From positions 1 through 9,397 of the forward strand of contig JBIIUJ010000102.1 in NCBI GenBank assembly GCA_044340025.1: 9,397 bases of DNA. Direction: 5' to 3'. Of the stretch, positions 1 through 7,628 are shown piece after piece. The notes below the pieces were generated by a model, which did not search any database, was not told the origin of the DNA, and saw only the letters and a list, made by a program, of their open reading frames with translations. The DNA is from JBIIUJ01 sp044340025. Lineage in GTDB: Bacteria > Pseudomonadota > Alphaproteobacteria > Caulobacterales > Aquidulcibacteraceae. The position numbers and the translations under genes are program-made. Each line of letters opens with the position of its first letter. Position 1 is the first letter of the stretch.

Positions 1-46
1 CAGCGCTGCTGGCAAGGAGGGCGGCTGCCAACAGAACAGGCTTCAT
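1..46 (-). CDS. N-terminus of an exported protein, cut by the window edge
   Basis: Only the first 15 codons are present: ATG at 46 to 44, reading MKPVLLAAALLASSA and leaving the window at base 1. A basic residue followed by a run of Leu and Ala and then small residues is a typical Sec signal peptide start. A CAGGAG ribosome binding site at 53 to 58 lies 6 bases before the ATG, which supports the start. No cysteine lipobox is visible before the sequence ends, and the mature protein is outside the window, so its function cannot be named. The gene is on the same strand as the oxidoreductase upstream of it, 125 bases away, and may have its own promoter. Confidence 0.6.
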   Translation of the reverse strand, partial: MKPVLLAAALLASSA

Positions 47-157
47 GTGAGGCTCCTGAGCGGGGGCTGTTTCCGCAACGGCGTCCCCGATCGCCGCGCA
101 GCCATGGAGATGGCGAACGCCGACTAGCCTGTGAAACCGATTTTTATGCCCTCCATT

Positions 158-172
158 ATCGCTTTTTGCGAT
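158..172 (-). terminator. Small hairpin at the end of the oxidoreductase gene
   Basis: A 5-bp stem (ATCGC/GCGAT) with a five-base A/T loop sits directly on the stop codon of the 172 to 1152 gene. On the minus strand no U-tract follows, so a factor-independent terminator is doubtful. It could instead only stabilise the 3' end of the transcript. Confidence 0.25.
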
Positions 173-1152
173 TACTGCCGCATCGCCCTCAGCCGCTGAT
201 CCAGGATCGTTTCCGCCTCGGCGATGATGCGGTCGATCAGCTCCTGGCAGGTGGGGATATCGTGGATCAGGCCTTGCACCATGCTGGCCCAGAACACGCC
301 CTTCGACAGATCGCCGGTTTCGAGAAGCGCCTTTCCAGCAACGCCGCTGACGAGTTCGGCCACGTCGGTAAACTGCGCTTCCGGCTGGGCCAGCCGGCGC
401 ACCACCTCGGCGGCGACCTCGCTTTTGCCGACGCGGGCGGTGTTCTTCAGACTGCGGAAGATGAGATAGGTGCCGCGCTCGTCGTTGTCGACATAGGCCT
501 GCTTCACGTTCGGGTGGATCTTCGCTTCCACCGTGGCGCAAAAGCGCGTGCCCATGTTGATCCCGTCGGCGCCGAGCGAGAGAGCCGCGACAAGCCCGCG
601 CCCGTCGCCAAAGCCGCCAGAGGCCAGCATGGGGATTTTCACCTTGTCGGCCGCGCAGGGGATGAGAATGAGGCCGGGGATATCATCCTCGCCCGGGTGG
701 CCGGCGCACTCAAACCCGTCGATCGAGATCGCCTGCACGCCCTTCTTCTCGGCCGAGACGGCGTGGCGCACCGCCGTGCACTTGTGGACGATGCAGGCGT
801 CAGCCTTGCGCAGCACCGCCCAGACATCGGCCACAGCCTGCGTGCCCGCCGTTTCGAAGATGCGCACCCCGCCGTCCAGCGCAGCCTGGGCGTAAGCGGC
901 GTAATCGGGGCTGTTCATCGTTGGAAAGACGGTGATGTTCACGCCAAACGGCTTGTTCGTCAGAGACTTGCAGCGCTCGATCTCTTCGCGCAGCGCCGCC
1001 GGCGAGGGCTGGGTGAGCGCCGTGAGGATGCCCAGGCCGCCGGCGTTGGAAACAGCGCTGGCAAGCTCGGCCACGCCCACGCTCTGCATGCCGCCCTGCA
1101 CGATCGGATGCGCGATGCCCAGAAGCTCGGTGATGCGGGTCTTGAAGGCCAT
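172..1152 (-). CDS. Nitronate monooxygenase-like FMN-dependent oxidoreductase
   Basis: The 326-residue product has the TIM-barrel pattern of the nitronate monooxygenase (2-nitropropane dioxygenase)/FabK family. These enzymes use FMN, and nitronate monooxygenases oxidise alkyl nitronates with O2. Visible motifs are HPIVQGGM near residues 15 to 22, GFECAGHPG at 146 to 154 with the His (152) that acts as catalytic base in class I enzymes, the phosphate-binding ASGGFGDGRG at 177 to 186, and GINMGTRF at 197 to 204. Length is normal for the family. I chose the ATG at 1152 because AGGGAG (1160 to 1165) lies 7 bases upstream and homology begins at MAFKTRITELLGIAHP; an in-frame start at 1215 would add 21 unconserved residues. 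It lies 82 bases after the cyanophycinase on the same strand, so it may be the last gene of a cph operon. Family assignment is secure; the substrate is not, because many relatives act on other compounds. Confidence 0.88.
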   Translation of the reverse strand: MAFKTRITELLGIAHPIVQGGMQSVGVAELASAVSNAGGLGILTALTQPSPAALREEIERCKSLTNKPFGVNITVFPTMNSPDYAAYAQAALDGGVRIFETAGTQAVADVWAVLRKADACIVHKCTAVRHAVSAEKKGVQAISIDGFECAGHPGEDDIPGLILIPCAADKVKIPMLASGGFGDGRGLVAALSLGADGINMGTRFCATVEAKIHPNVKQAYVDNDERGTYLIFRSLKNTARVGKSEVAAEVVRRLAQPEAQFTDVAELVSGVAGKALLETGDLSKGVFWASMVQGLIHDIPTCQELIDRIIAEAETILDQRLRAMRQ

Positions 1153-1159
1153 GGTTCGT

Positions 1160-1165
1160 CTCCCT
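1160..1165 (-). promoter_or_regulatory. Ribosome binding site fixing the oxidoreductase start
   Basis: AGGGAG on the minus strand, 7 bases before the ATG at 1152. It decides this start against the more upstream in-frame codon at 1215. The same hexamer with the same spacing precedes the cphA GTG start. Confidence 0.6.
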
Positions 1166-1234
1166 GCGGCTTTGTCTTTTTCAGGGGTGATCGGGCGCCA
1201 AGGCGCAGGCGTCAATCAGAACGCAACGGCAGCC

Positions 1235-3439
1235 CTAGCCGTGATCATGCTCCTCGCGGGCGCATTCGAGATCGAGTGTGGCTGCGAGATCGTCATCGCG
1301 CCGGATGCGGAGCTTCACCGCATGCCGGGCCCCGGGGTCGAGCCCCGCACGCTCCGCATCGGTCAGAAGCTGACACTCCGCCATCAGATCCTGCAACAGC
1401 CGGTCGAAAGCCGGTTTGGCGAGGCCGACAGCGCCCTTGCGCTCGACATGCCCGGATTGGAGATTCACACGGTCGCCGGGCGCAAACATCCGTAGACGGA
1501 TTCCGCGCGCCATGAACCGGTCGCCTGCCGGCGCGGATTTCACCGGATCAGTCTCGACCTGGATGAACCCGTGACGACCGACCGCCCGCAATTCCTGGCC
1601 GGATTTCGCGGCGATCACCGCGCTCTCCTCGCACACGCCCACGCCGAAGCGCTCGTTGTTTTCCACGCATGCCACAACGAGCCGGCCCAGCCGCTTGCCG
1701 GAGATGATGTTCTGATCGGCGATGCCGGAGGTGAAGAGGCCGATCCCGTCCTGGATGACAAGACCATCGTGGCCGAGATCGGAAGTGACGCCATAGCGCA
1801 GCGCTTCGGGCGTGGCGCCGCCGGCGATCATGACCCCTGAAAGCGCCGAAGCCGCGCCGCCGGCCGCGATCAGCGTCGCGCCATGGGCGTAGGCGCTGGC
1901 GATCGCGCGCAGAACGGCGCTCTCCTCGCCGCGATGAAGCAGCGTCTCGACGAGGCGTATCTGATTGCCGCCGCACAGGAAAATGCTCTTCATCGACGCG
2001 ATGCGCGCCAGCGTCTCGGGGTTCTTGGCGGCGTAGTCGACCGTATCGATCGTCACGCCGAGATCGACAGCCTGGAGCCCGCGATCCTGGAAGAAGCGGA
2101 CATGCTCCTCCGCCGTCCGCCGCGGCTCGGCCGAAGCGGCCGCGAACACCCCCACGGGGCCGTCGATCAGGCTGACGATGTCGGCCTGAACGTCAGGCGA
2201 GGCGTAGACAGGCGAGGAGCCAAGCAGGATCAGACGCGAGCGCTCGTTGAGATCCATGCCGAGACTGCGGGCGCTGGGGCGAAGGGCGGCCCCGGGGGCG
2301 GCCTCATCGGGCAGCGCCTCGCGCGAGAGGGCCGCGCGCAGGTTGACCGCCGTCATGCGCAAGCCCCCTTCCGGCGTGGAGATGAGGCACCGCGTGCGGC
2401 CTTTCACCCGCTCTACTTCCACCCGCGCACGGAGCCTGGCCCGGGGATCGTCCGCTTTCAGCGCATCCCAGCTGTATACAGATGGATCGCCGAGGACGAG
2501 CCGGGCGACCAGATCATAGAGCGCATAGGCCCCGAAGGCGTTCCGCTTGGAGCGCGCGGCGGCGCGATAGGAGATCTCGCTCTTGCGCACCCGACGCTTG
2601 GCTTCGCCCGGCTCAGCCCGGAAGGAGGCGAGGTCCAGGCTGTCGCCGTCGTCGAGATAGGTCAGGCGAATGCCGCTGAAGGCGCAGGCGGCCTCGTCCA
2701 GCGCAGCGCCCGCAAGATCGACGAGGAACACCCCATATTCTCCGCACACCCGCGCGCGGCCGCCTTCCACGATCAGGGCGGTGTTCTCATCGATGCCAAA
2801 GCCGCGCTTTTCGCGCGTGCGCGCCATGGCCACCACAAGACGGGCAAGCCGGCCGCGCTTGATGAAGTGCTGATCGATCAGCCCGTGCCGGAAAAAGCCC
2901 AGCCCCTCCCCCACCAGAACGCCAGGCTGATCGGCGGAGGGCGCGACCCCATGGGCCATGGCCTCAAACGACGTGCCCCCGAGGATCATCGCGCGCGACA
3001 TCATCGCCGCCCCGGCGGAGGAACCCGCGAGCAGACCGCCTTCGGCGACACGGCGGCGGATTGCGCGCAGAAGCGGCGTCTGGGCCCCGCCAGGCGCGAG
3101 CGTGCCGGTGATCAGGCCCTGATCGCCTCCGGTGAAGTAGAAGCCGCCTGCGCCTGCCGCCTTTTCGACCAGCACCGGGTCAAACGCCGCTGCCGCGCCT
3201 GAGGCGCCGGCAAAGACCGGCAGAACCTCGGCGTCGAAGCCATGGGTGGCGAAAGCCGCGCGCGTCTCCTCACCCACCTCCATCGGCTCGGAAGAGGCGG
3301 TCGGCAGGACAAGGATCCGCCCGCCGCTAAGCCGGCGCATTTCGGCATAGATGGCGCGATTGTCGTCCTCCAGCCGGCCGCCAATGATGGCGAGCCGTTG
3401 GGGCGCTGCTGCAAGGGCGGCGGCCGCTGCTTTCCCCAC
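1235..3439 (-). CDS. cphB: Two-domain cyanophycinase, second domain degenerate
   Basis: Cyanophycinase is a serine exopeptidase (family S51) that releases beta-Asp-Arg dipeptides from cyanophycin in the cytoplasm. This 734-residue protein is more than twice the roughly 270 residues of cyanobacterial CphB because the domain is duplicated. Domain 1 (about 15 to 260) has GGDQ at 104 to 107, GSSAG with the nucleophile Ser141, DQHF with His191 and DEN with Glu218. The His-Glu spacing of 27 equals that of Synechocystis CphB (His174/Glu201). Residues 270 to 370 form a linker or C-terminal extension. Domain 2 (about 400 to 625) aligns at offset 386 but has GGNQ, Gly527 for Ser, Asn577 for His, and keeps Glu604, so it should be inactive. 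About 100 further residues follow. The start is a GTG with only a weak GGGGGCGG ribosome site; a CTG at 3463 overlapping the cphA stop is an alternative. It lies 20 bases after cphA, so co-transcription is very likely. Confidence 0.9.
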   Translation of the reverse strand: MGKAAAAALAAAPQRLAIIGGRLEDDNRAIYAEMRRLSGGRILVLPTASSEPMEVGEETRAAFATHGFDAEVLPVFAGASGAAAAFDPVLVEKAAGAGGFYFTGGDQGLITGTLAPGGAQTPLLRAIRRRVAEGGLLAGSSAGAAMMSRAMILGGTSFEAMAHGVAPSADQPGVLVGEGLGFFRHGLIDQHFIKRGRLARLVVAMARTREKRGFGIDENTALIVEGGRARVCGEYGVFLVDLAGAALDEAACAFSGIRLTYLDDGDSLDLASFRAEPGEAKRRVRKSEISYRAAARSKRNAFGAYALYDLVARLVLGDPSVYSWDALKADDPRARLRARVEVERVKGRTRCLISTPEGGLRMTAVNLRAALSREALPDEAAPGAALRPSARSLGMDLNERSRLILLGSSPVYASPDVQADIVSLIDGPVGVFAAASAEPRRTAEEHVRFFQDRGLQAVDLGVTIDTVDYAAKNPETLARIASMKSIFLCGGNQIRLVETLLHRGEESAVLRAIASAYAHGATLIAAGGAASALSGVMIAGGATPEALRYGVTSDLGHDGLVIQDGIGLFTSGIADQNIISGKRLGRLVVACVENNERFGVGVCEESAVIAAKSGQELRAVGRHGFIQVETDPVKSAPAGDRFMARGIRLRMFAPGDRVNLQSGHVERKGAVGLAKPAFDRLLQDLMAECQLLTDAERAGLDPGARHAVKLRIRRDDDLAATLDLECAREEHDHG

Positions 3440-3459
3440 AGAAGTTCCGCCCCCGTGCT

Positions 3460-6264
3460 TCAGGATTTCGGCGCGATCCAGACGCCGCGCTCATCCCTCA
3501 CAAGCACGAAGCCGTCCGGCGCTTCCACCGCGGGGTCCAGCCCGGACTGCGTTTCCTGGTCCGGCGCCGCCGCGGCGCCCTCAGGACGGAAATAGATGAT
3601 GCGTTTCCAGGCGCGCGCGATACCGGCGCAGAACATCAAGACAAGATCGTCGCGCCCGGCGAGGTTCAGCGCACGATCGACACTTTCCACCTCGTCGGGG
3701 ATCGCCTCGATCTGAGCGGGGGAGACGCCGCAGGCGATCAGCTCGTCGCGGATCATGTCCGGCACCTCGCTGGGGCCGCGACCACGGCGATCGTCGTCGG
3801 CATGGCAGAGGTAGCGATCGAACTTGCCCGCCGCAGCCCGCGCAATCGCCCGGATATCCTGATCGCGCCGGTCGCCCGGGCAGGTCAGACAGACGATGCG
3901 CTTGCCGCGCGGCTCGAGGCGCTGGGCGAAATCCACCATATTGGCCACGGCCGCTTCGTTATGGCCGTAGTCGAGGATCACGCGGAAACCGTGCTCGTCG
4001 AAAATGTTCATCCGGCCAGGCGACTGGAAGAAGCTGGTGGTGAAGGTTCGCAGGCCTGTGCGGATCTGATCCAGCGACAGGCCGAGCGCGTGGCCCATTG
4101 CGGCGGCGAACATGGCGTTTTCCACATTATGGAGCGCCTTGCCCTCGATCGTGGCGGGGATCAGATGGGTCCAGAGCAAAGGCGTGCCGGCGCCGCGATC
4201 GTAGAGCACGATCTGATCGCCATTCACGCCATGCTCCAGCACGACGGCGCGTTTCCCCGCCTTGATATGCTCGCGCACGATCCCCGAGCCGAGGCGGGAG
4301 ACATAGCAGAGGTGCCTCGCCTTCGTGACCGACGCCATCGCGAGCGTATACGGATTATCCGCATTCAGAACGGCGGTGTCGCGCGCATGCTGGACGACGA
4401 GCTGCTTCACGTCGGCGAGATCATGCAGGCTATCGACGCCGCCAAGCCCCAGATGGTCCGAGGTGACGTTCAGCACCGCCCCCACGTCGCAATAGCGATA
4501 GCCCAGCCCCGCGCGCACGATGCCGCCGCGCGCGGTCTCCAGAACGGCCATGTCCACCGTGGGATCGCGAAACACCATGCTGGCGGCGAGCGGGCCGGTC
4601 ATGTCGCCCTTCACCGTCACCTGGCCGTCGATCATCACCGCATCGGTGCTGGTCTGGCCCACCACGAAGCCGGCCATCTTCAGCATATGGGCCAGCATGC
4701 GCGCTGTCGTGGTCTTGCCATTGGTGCCGGTGAGCGCTGCGACCGGAATGCGCGAGGGCGCGCCGGGCGGGAAGAGCATGTCCATCACCGCCCCGCCCAC
4801 GTCCCGGCCCTGACCCTCGGATGGGGAGATATGCATGCGCAGGCCCGGCCCGGCGTTGATCTCGCAGATCGCCCCGCCCGTGTCGCGATAGCTCTGGGCG
4901 ATGTCGGTGGTGAGGAAGTCCACCCCCCCAATATCGAGCCCGACCGCCTGGATCGCGCGCTCGGCCATCGCCTTGTTGTCGGGGTGGACGAGGTCGGTCA
5001 CATCGATCGCCACCCCGCCGGTGGAGAGGTTTGCGGTCTTCTTGAGGAAGACGATCTCGCCCGCAGGCGGGACGCTGGCCTCGGTGTAGCCCTTCTCGGC
5101 CATCAGGGCCTCGGCCGCGGCGTCCAGCTCGATGCGGGTGAGCATGTTTTCGTGGCCGTGGCCGCGGCGGGGGTCGGCGTTTTCAATCGCGACCAGCTCG
5201 GCGATGGTGCGGCGCCCATCGCCTTTCACATGCGCGGGCAGGCGCTTGGCGGCCGCCACCAGCCTGCCGCCGACCACCAGAAGCCGGTGATCGGCGCCTT
5301 GGATCATGCTCTCCACGATGACGCCGGAGCCTTCGGCCTTGGCGATCGGAAAGGCTGCGCGCACAGCTTCCTCGGTGGCGAGATTGATCGAAACGCCCCG
5401 GCCATGATTGCCATCCACGGGCTTGACCACGACCGGATAGCCGATGCGCTCGGCGGCGCGCACAGCGGCCTTCTCGTCACGCGCATAGGCTTGTTCGGGC
5501 ACCGGCAGACCCAGATCACGCAGCAGATCGGCGCAGAATTCCTTGTCCTTGGCGATATCGACCGCGATGTTGGAGGTGGCGCTGGTGAGCGCTGCCTCCA
5601 TCCGCTTTTGGTACTTTCCCTGGCCGAGCTGGATCAGACTGGCGTTGTTGAGCCTGAACCACGGGATGTCGCGCGCCTCGGCCGCCTTCACCAGCGCCAT
5701 CGCCGATGGCCCCAGCGTGTGGGAGCTGGCGTAGTCTGCGAGGTCGGCGATCTCCTCGGCGATGTCGAAGGGCTGATGCGGGTCCGGATCGAGGATTTCA
5801 AGGAGCATGAGACGCGCAACGTCGCCGGCCTTCACCGCAACGTCGCGGCTGCTGTAGCCGAAGAGAGCCTCGAACGTCGCGGGGTCGCGGCCTGGCAGCG
5901 CTTTGGCGATTTCAACCTCCGGCGCTGCGCCCATCTGCCGCTGCAAGGCCAGCGCGACGCGCGCCACCAGTTCGCCAAGGCCGCAATCGCCGTCGCGCCG
6001 CATCCGGTCGAGGAAGGCGCGCCCATCCTCGAGCCGCTCGGCGGCAAGCGCCGGGACGGCGGCCACCAGCGCGTCTTCCAGCGCGCGGCCGAACGCCCCC
6101 GCCGGACGGTTCGCCCAGCCGCCGAGATCCAGCGACAGCCGCACGAGCGGGGGTGCGCCATAGATGTTCGGCCCGACATAGACGGTGGTCTTGAGCAGCT
6201 TCAGGCGGCCATGGGCAGCCGCACTTCCGCCGTTTCCGAAGCGCTGGGCGCCGTCTGAAGCCAC
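3460..6264 (-). CDS. cphA: Cyanophycin synthetase
   Basis: CphA polymerises cyanophycin by ATP-dependent addition of Asp to the backbone and Arg to each Asp side chain. With the GTG start the product has 934 residues, slightly longer than the usual 870 to 900. An N-terminal domain starts at LKTTVYVGPNIYG (about 23 to 36). An ATP-grasp module follows, with KPVDGNHGRG at 281 to 290 and the metal-binding region ICEINAGPGLRMH at 466 to 478. A Mur-ligase-like module comes last, with the P-loop GTNGKTTT at 513 to 520, NVTSDHLG at 599 to 606, DYGHN near 765, GDRRDQD near 797 and WKRIIYF near 886. Both ATP-binding sites look intact, which fits CphA1 rather than CphA2. About 42 residues follow the usual C-terminal block, including an Ala/Pro-rich stretch. 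GTG at 6264 is preferred because AGGGAG lies 7 bases upstream. The longer frame begins with TTG at 6318, lacks a clear ribosome site and adds unconserved residues. It is the first gene of the minus-strand cph operon. Confidence 0.95.
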   Translation of the reverse strand: MASDGAQRFGNGGSAAAHGRLKLLKTTVYVGPNIYGAPPLVRLSLDLGGWANRPAGAFGRALEDALVAAVPALAAERLEDGRAFLDRMRRDGDCGLGELVARVALALQRQMGAAPEVEIAKALPGRDPATFEALFGYSSRDVAVKAGDVARLMLLEILDPDPHQPFDIAEEIADLADYASSHTLGPSAMALVKAAEARDIPWFRLNNASLIQLGQGKYQKRMEAALTSATSNIAVDIAKDKEFCADLLRDLGLPVPEQAYARDEKAAVRAAERIGYPVVVKPVDGNHGRGVSINLATEEAVRAAFPIAKAEGSGVIVESMIQGADHRLLVVGGRLVAAAKRLPAHVKGDGRRTIAELVAIENADPRRGHGHENMLTRIELDAAAEALMAEKGYTEASVPPAGEIVFLKKTANLSTGGVAIDVTDLVHPDNKAMAERAIQAVGLDIGGVDFLTTDIAQSYRDTGGAICEINAGPGLRMHISPSEGQGRDVGGAVMDMLFPPGAPSRIPVAALTGTNGKTTTARMLAHMLKMAGFVVGQTSTDAVMIDGQVTVKGDMTGPLAASMVFRDPTVDMAVLETARGGIVRAGLGYRYCDVGAVLNVTSDHLGLGGVDSLHDLADVKQLVVQHARDTAVLNADNPYTLAMASVTKARHLCYVSRLGSGIVREHIKAGKRAVVLEHGVNGDQIVLYDRGAGTPLLWTHLIPATIEGKALHNVENAMFAAAMGHALGLSLDQIRTGLRTFTTSFFQSPGRMNIFDEHGFRVILDYGHNEAAVANMVDFAQRLEPRGKRIVCLTCPGDRRDQDIRAIARAAAGKFDRYLCHADDDRRGRGPSEVPDMIRDELIACGVSPAQIEAIPDEVESVDRALNLAGRDDLVLMFCAGIARAWKRIIYFRPEGAAAAPDQETQSGLDPAVEAPDGFVLVRDERGVWIAPKS

Positions 6265-6360
6265 CTTTTCACTCCCTCGTCGCAATTGAGCTGCTAGAAG
6301 CGACTGCGAAACGGCCAAAAGTCAACGCGCCGCTCGCAGCGCACCCATGGAACCGCCCCA
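6265..6360. promoter_or_regulatory. Divergent promoter region between cphA and the deacylase gene
   Basis: The 96 bases between the two start codons must hold the promoters for both directions if neither gene is read from elsewhere. On the minus strand TTGACT (6320 to 6325) resembles a -35 box, and CTTCTA (6295 to 6300), 19 bases on, is a poor -10. If used, transcription would begin downstream of the TTG at 6318, again favouring the GTG start of cphA. I see no convincing promoter toward the deacylase and no clear operator palindrome. Confidence 0.3.
6272..6277 (-). promoter_or_regulatory. Ribosome binding site fixing the cphA GTG start
   Basis: AGGGAG on the minus strand, 7 bases upstream of GTG at 6264 to 6262. 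It supports a 934-residue CphA rather than the 952-residue reading that begins at TTG 6318. Confidence 0.6.
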
Positions 6361-7515
6361 ATGACATCAGAAGTGACCACGCCCGAAGCGCCTCTGGCGC
6401 GCGAAACGCTGATCCCGATCGTCAATGGCAAGAAGGACGCAAAGCATCAGCTGCGCGTGCTGCGCTTTGGGCCCTCGGGCGGACGACCAAAAGCGGTGCT
6501 GCAGGCAGGGCTGCACGCTGACGAGCTGCCGGGCATGCTCGTCCTGCGGCTGCTGGCGGAGATGCTGGAGGCAGAGGCCGCGCGCGGCGGCCTTCTGGGC
6601 GAGATCGTGCTGATCCCTTGCGCCAATCCCATCGGCCTGTCCCAGCGCAAGGGCGAGGCGCTGATCGGCCGGGCTGATCTGAAGACAGATCAGAACTTCA
6701 ACCGGGGCTTTCCCGATCTGGCCCTCCTCACCCGCAAGGCGCTGAAGGGCAAACTGGGCGACGACGTGGCGGCGAATGTCGCGGTCATCAGGGCGGCGTT
6801 CGCCGACGCCCTCGCCGCGCACGAGCCCGACGGCCGGGTCGGCGCACTGCAGCTCATGCTCCTGAAAGAGGCGGCGGACGCAGATCTTGTGCTCGATCTC
6901 CACGCCGACAACGAGGCTCAGATGCACCTCTACACCCTGCCCCAGCTTTGGGAGGCGGTGGAGCCGCTCGCCGCCGAGCTGGATGCGCGCGCGGTGCTGC
7001 TCTGCGAGGATTCCGGCGGCAGCTCGTTTGACGAGGCCTGTTCCACCCCCTGGGTGCGGCTCGCTGGCGCCTATCCGGACGCCGCGATCCCCTCGGCGTG
7101 CCTCTCGGCGACGGTGGAGCTGCGCTCCAACAATGAGCTGGACGAAAAGCTCGCCGCCCGAGACGCGCGCGCGCTCCTGCGCTTCCTGATGCGGCGCGGG
7201 CTGGTGGCGGGCGAGCCCGGCGTCACGCCGCGTCTCTTGTGCAAGCCGACGCCGCTGGAGGGCATGCAGCCCCTGAAAGCGCCAATCGAGGGGCTGGTCA
7301 TCTATCGCCGGCAGCTTGGCGACACCGTGCGCGCCGGCGAAGTGGTGGCCGAGATCGTGCCGCTCAGCGGTGACCGCGTCCCGCTCGTGGCCGGGACGGA
7401 GGGCCTCCTGTTCGCCCGTCACAACCAGCCCTGGGCCTGGGAAGGCAAGACGATCGCCAAGATCGCGGGCGAAGCCCCGCTGCCCGAGCGGATCGGCGAT
7501 CTGATGAGCCCATAA
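6361..7515 (+). CDS. Zinc deacylase, aspartoacylase/succinylglutamate desuccinylase family
   Basis: The 384-residue product belongs to the M14-type deacylases related to AstE and aspartoacylase (COG3608-like). These are cytoplasmic zinc enzymes that remove acyl groups from amino acids or cut small amide bonds. GLHADE at 50 to 55 supplies His52 and Glu55, and DLHAD at 179 to 183 supplies His181, completing the zinc site. NFNRG at 112 to 116 matches the substrate-carboxylate-binding Asn-Arg motif, and Glu253 in TVELRSN fits the catalytic Glu. Residues 308 to 332 form the lipoyl-like beta domain usual at the C-terminus of this subfamily (PIEGLVIYRRQLGDTVRAGE). The ATG at 6361 has only a weak GGA upstream. 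It is divergent from cphA, and no isoaspartyl dipeptidase gene is in the window. A role in processing beta-Asp-Arg or a product of it is therefore possible, but this is inference from position. The family call is strong; the substrate is unknown. Confidence 0.85.
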   Translation: MTSEVTTPEAPLARETLIPIVNGKKDAKHQLRVLRFGPSGGRPKAVLQAGLHADELPGMLVLRLLAEMLEAEAARGGLLGEIVLIPCANPIGLSQRKGEALIGRADLKTDQNFNRGFPDLALLTRKALKGKLGDDVAANVAVIRAAFADALAAHEPDGRVGALQLMLLKEAADADLVLDLHADNEAQMHLYTLPQLWEAVEPLAAELDARAVLLCEDSGGSSFDEACSTPWVRLAGAYPDAAIPSACLSATVELRSNNELDEKLAARDARALLRFLMRRGLVAGEPGVTPRLLCKPTPLEGMQPLKAPIEGLVIYRRQLGDTVRAGEVVAEIVPLSGDRVPLVAGTEGLLFARHNQPWAWEGKTIAKIAGEAPLPERIGDLMSP

Positions 7516-7628
7516 GCGCGGACGCCGCGTGGCCCTTGCGCAAGAGCCTGTTGCTCTCCGCCGGGATGGCCCTCACACTTGCGCCGGGGAGCGGGGGCTG
7601 AAGGCCTCAGGACGGACACGCGACTTTC

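Noticed and set aside
1195..1206. GCGCC-AA-GGCGC inverted repeat between the cyanophycinase and the oxidoreductase
   Set aside because: A two-base loop is too tight for a terminator stem of this length and no U-tract follows; probably chance.
166..1515. 449-codon plus-strand frame across the oxidoreductase and the end of the cyanophycinase
   Set aside because: It spans the antisense of two genes and their gap and has no motif; it is a composition artefact.
1883..3202. 439-codon plus-strand frame opposite the cyanophycinase
   Set aside because: Same explanation: it is in register with the antisense of a strongly supported gene and has no recognisable domain or ribosome site.
3802..6258. 818-codon open frame on the plus strand opposite cphA
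   Set aside because: It is an antisense shadow of a GC-rich gene. Its translation is rich in Arg, His, Gly and Ala, shows no family motif, and cphA on the other strand is unmistakable.
7517..7544. CGCGG/CCGCG hairpin and the palindrome CTTGCGCAAG after the deacylase gene
   Set aside because: Short palindromes are expected by chance in DNA this GC-rich, there is no U-tract, and no second copy of CTTGCGCAAG was noticed to suggest an operator.
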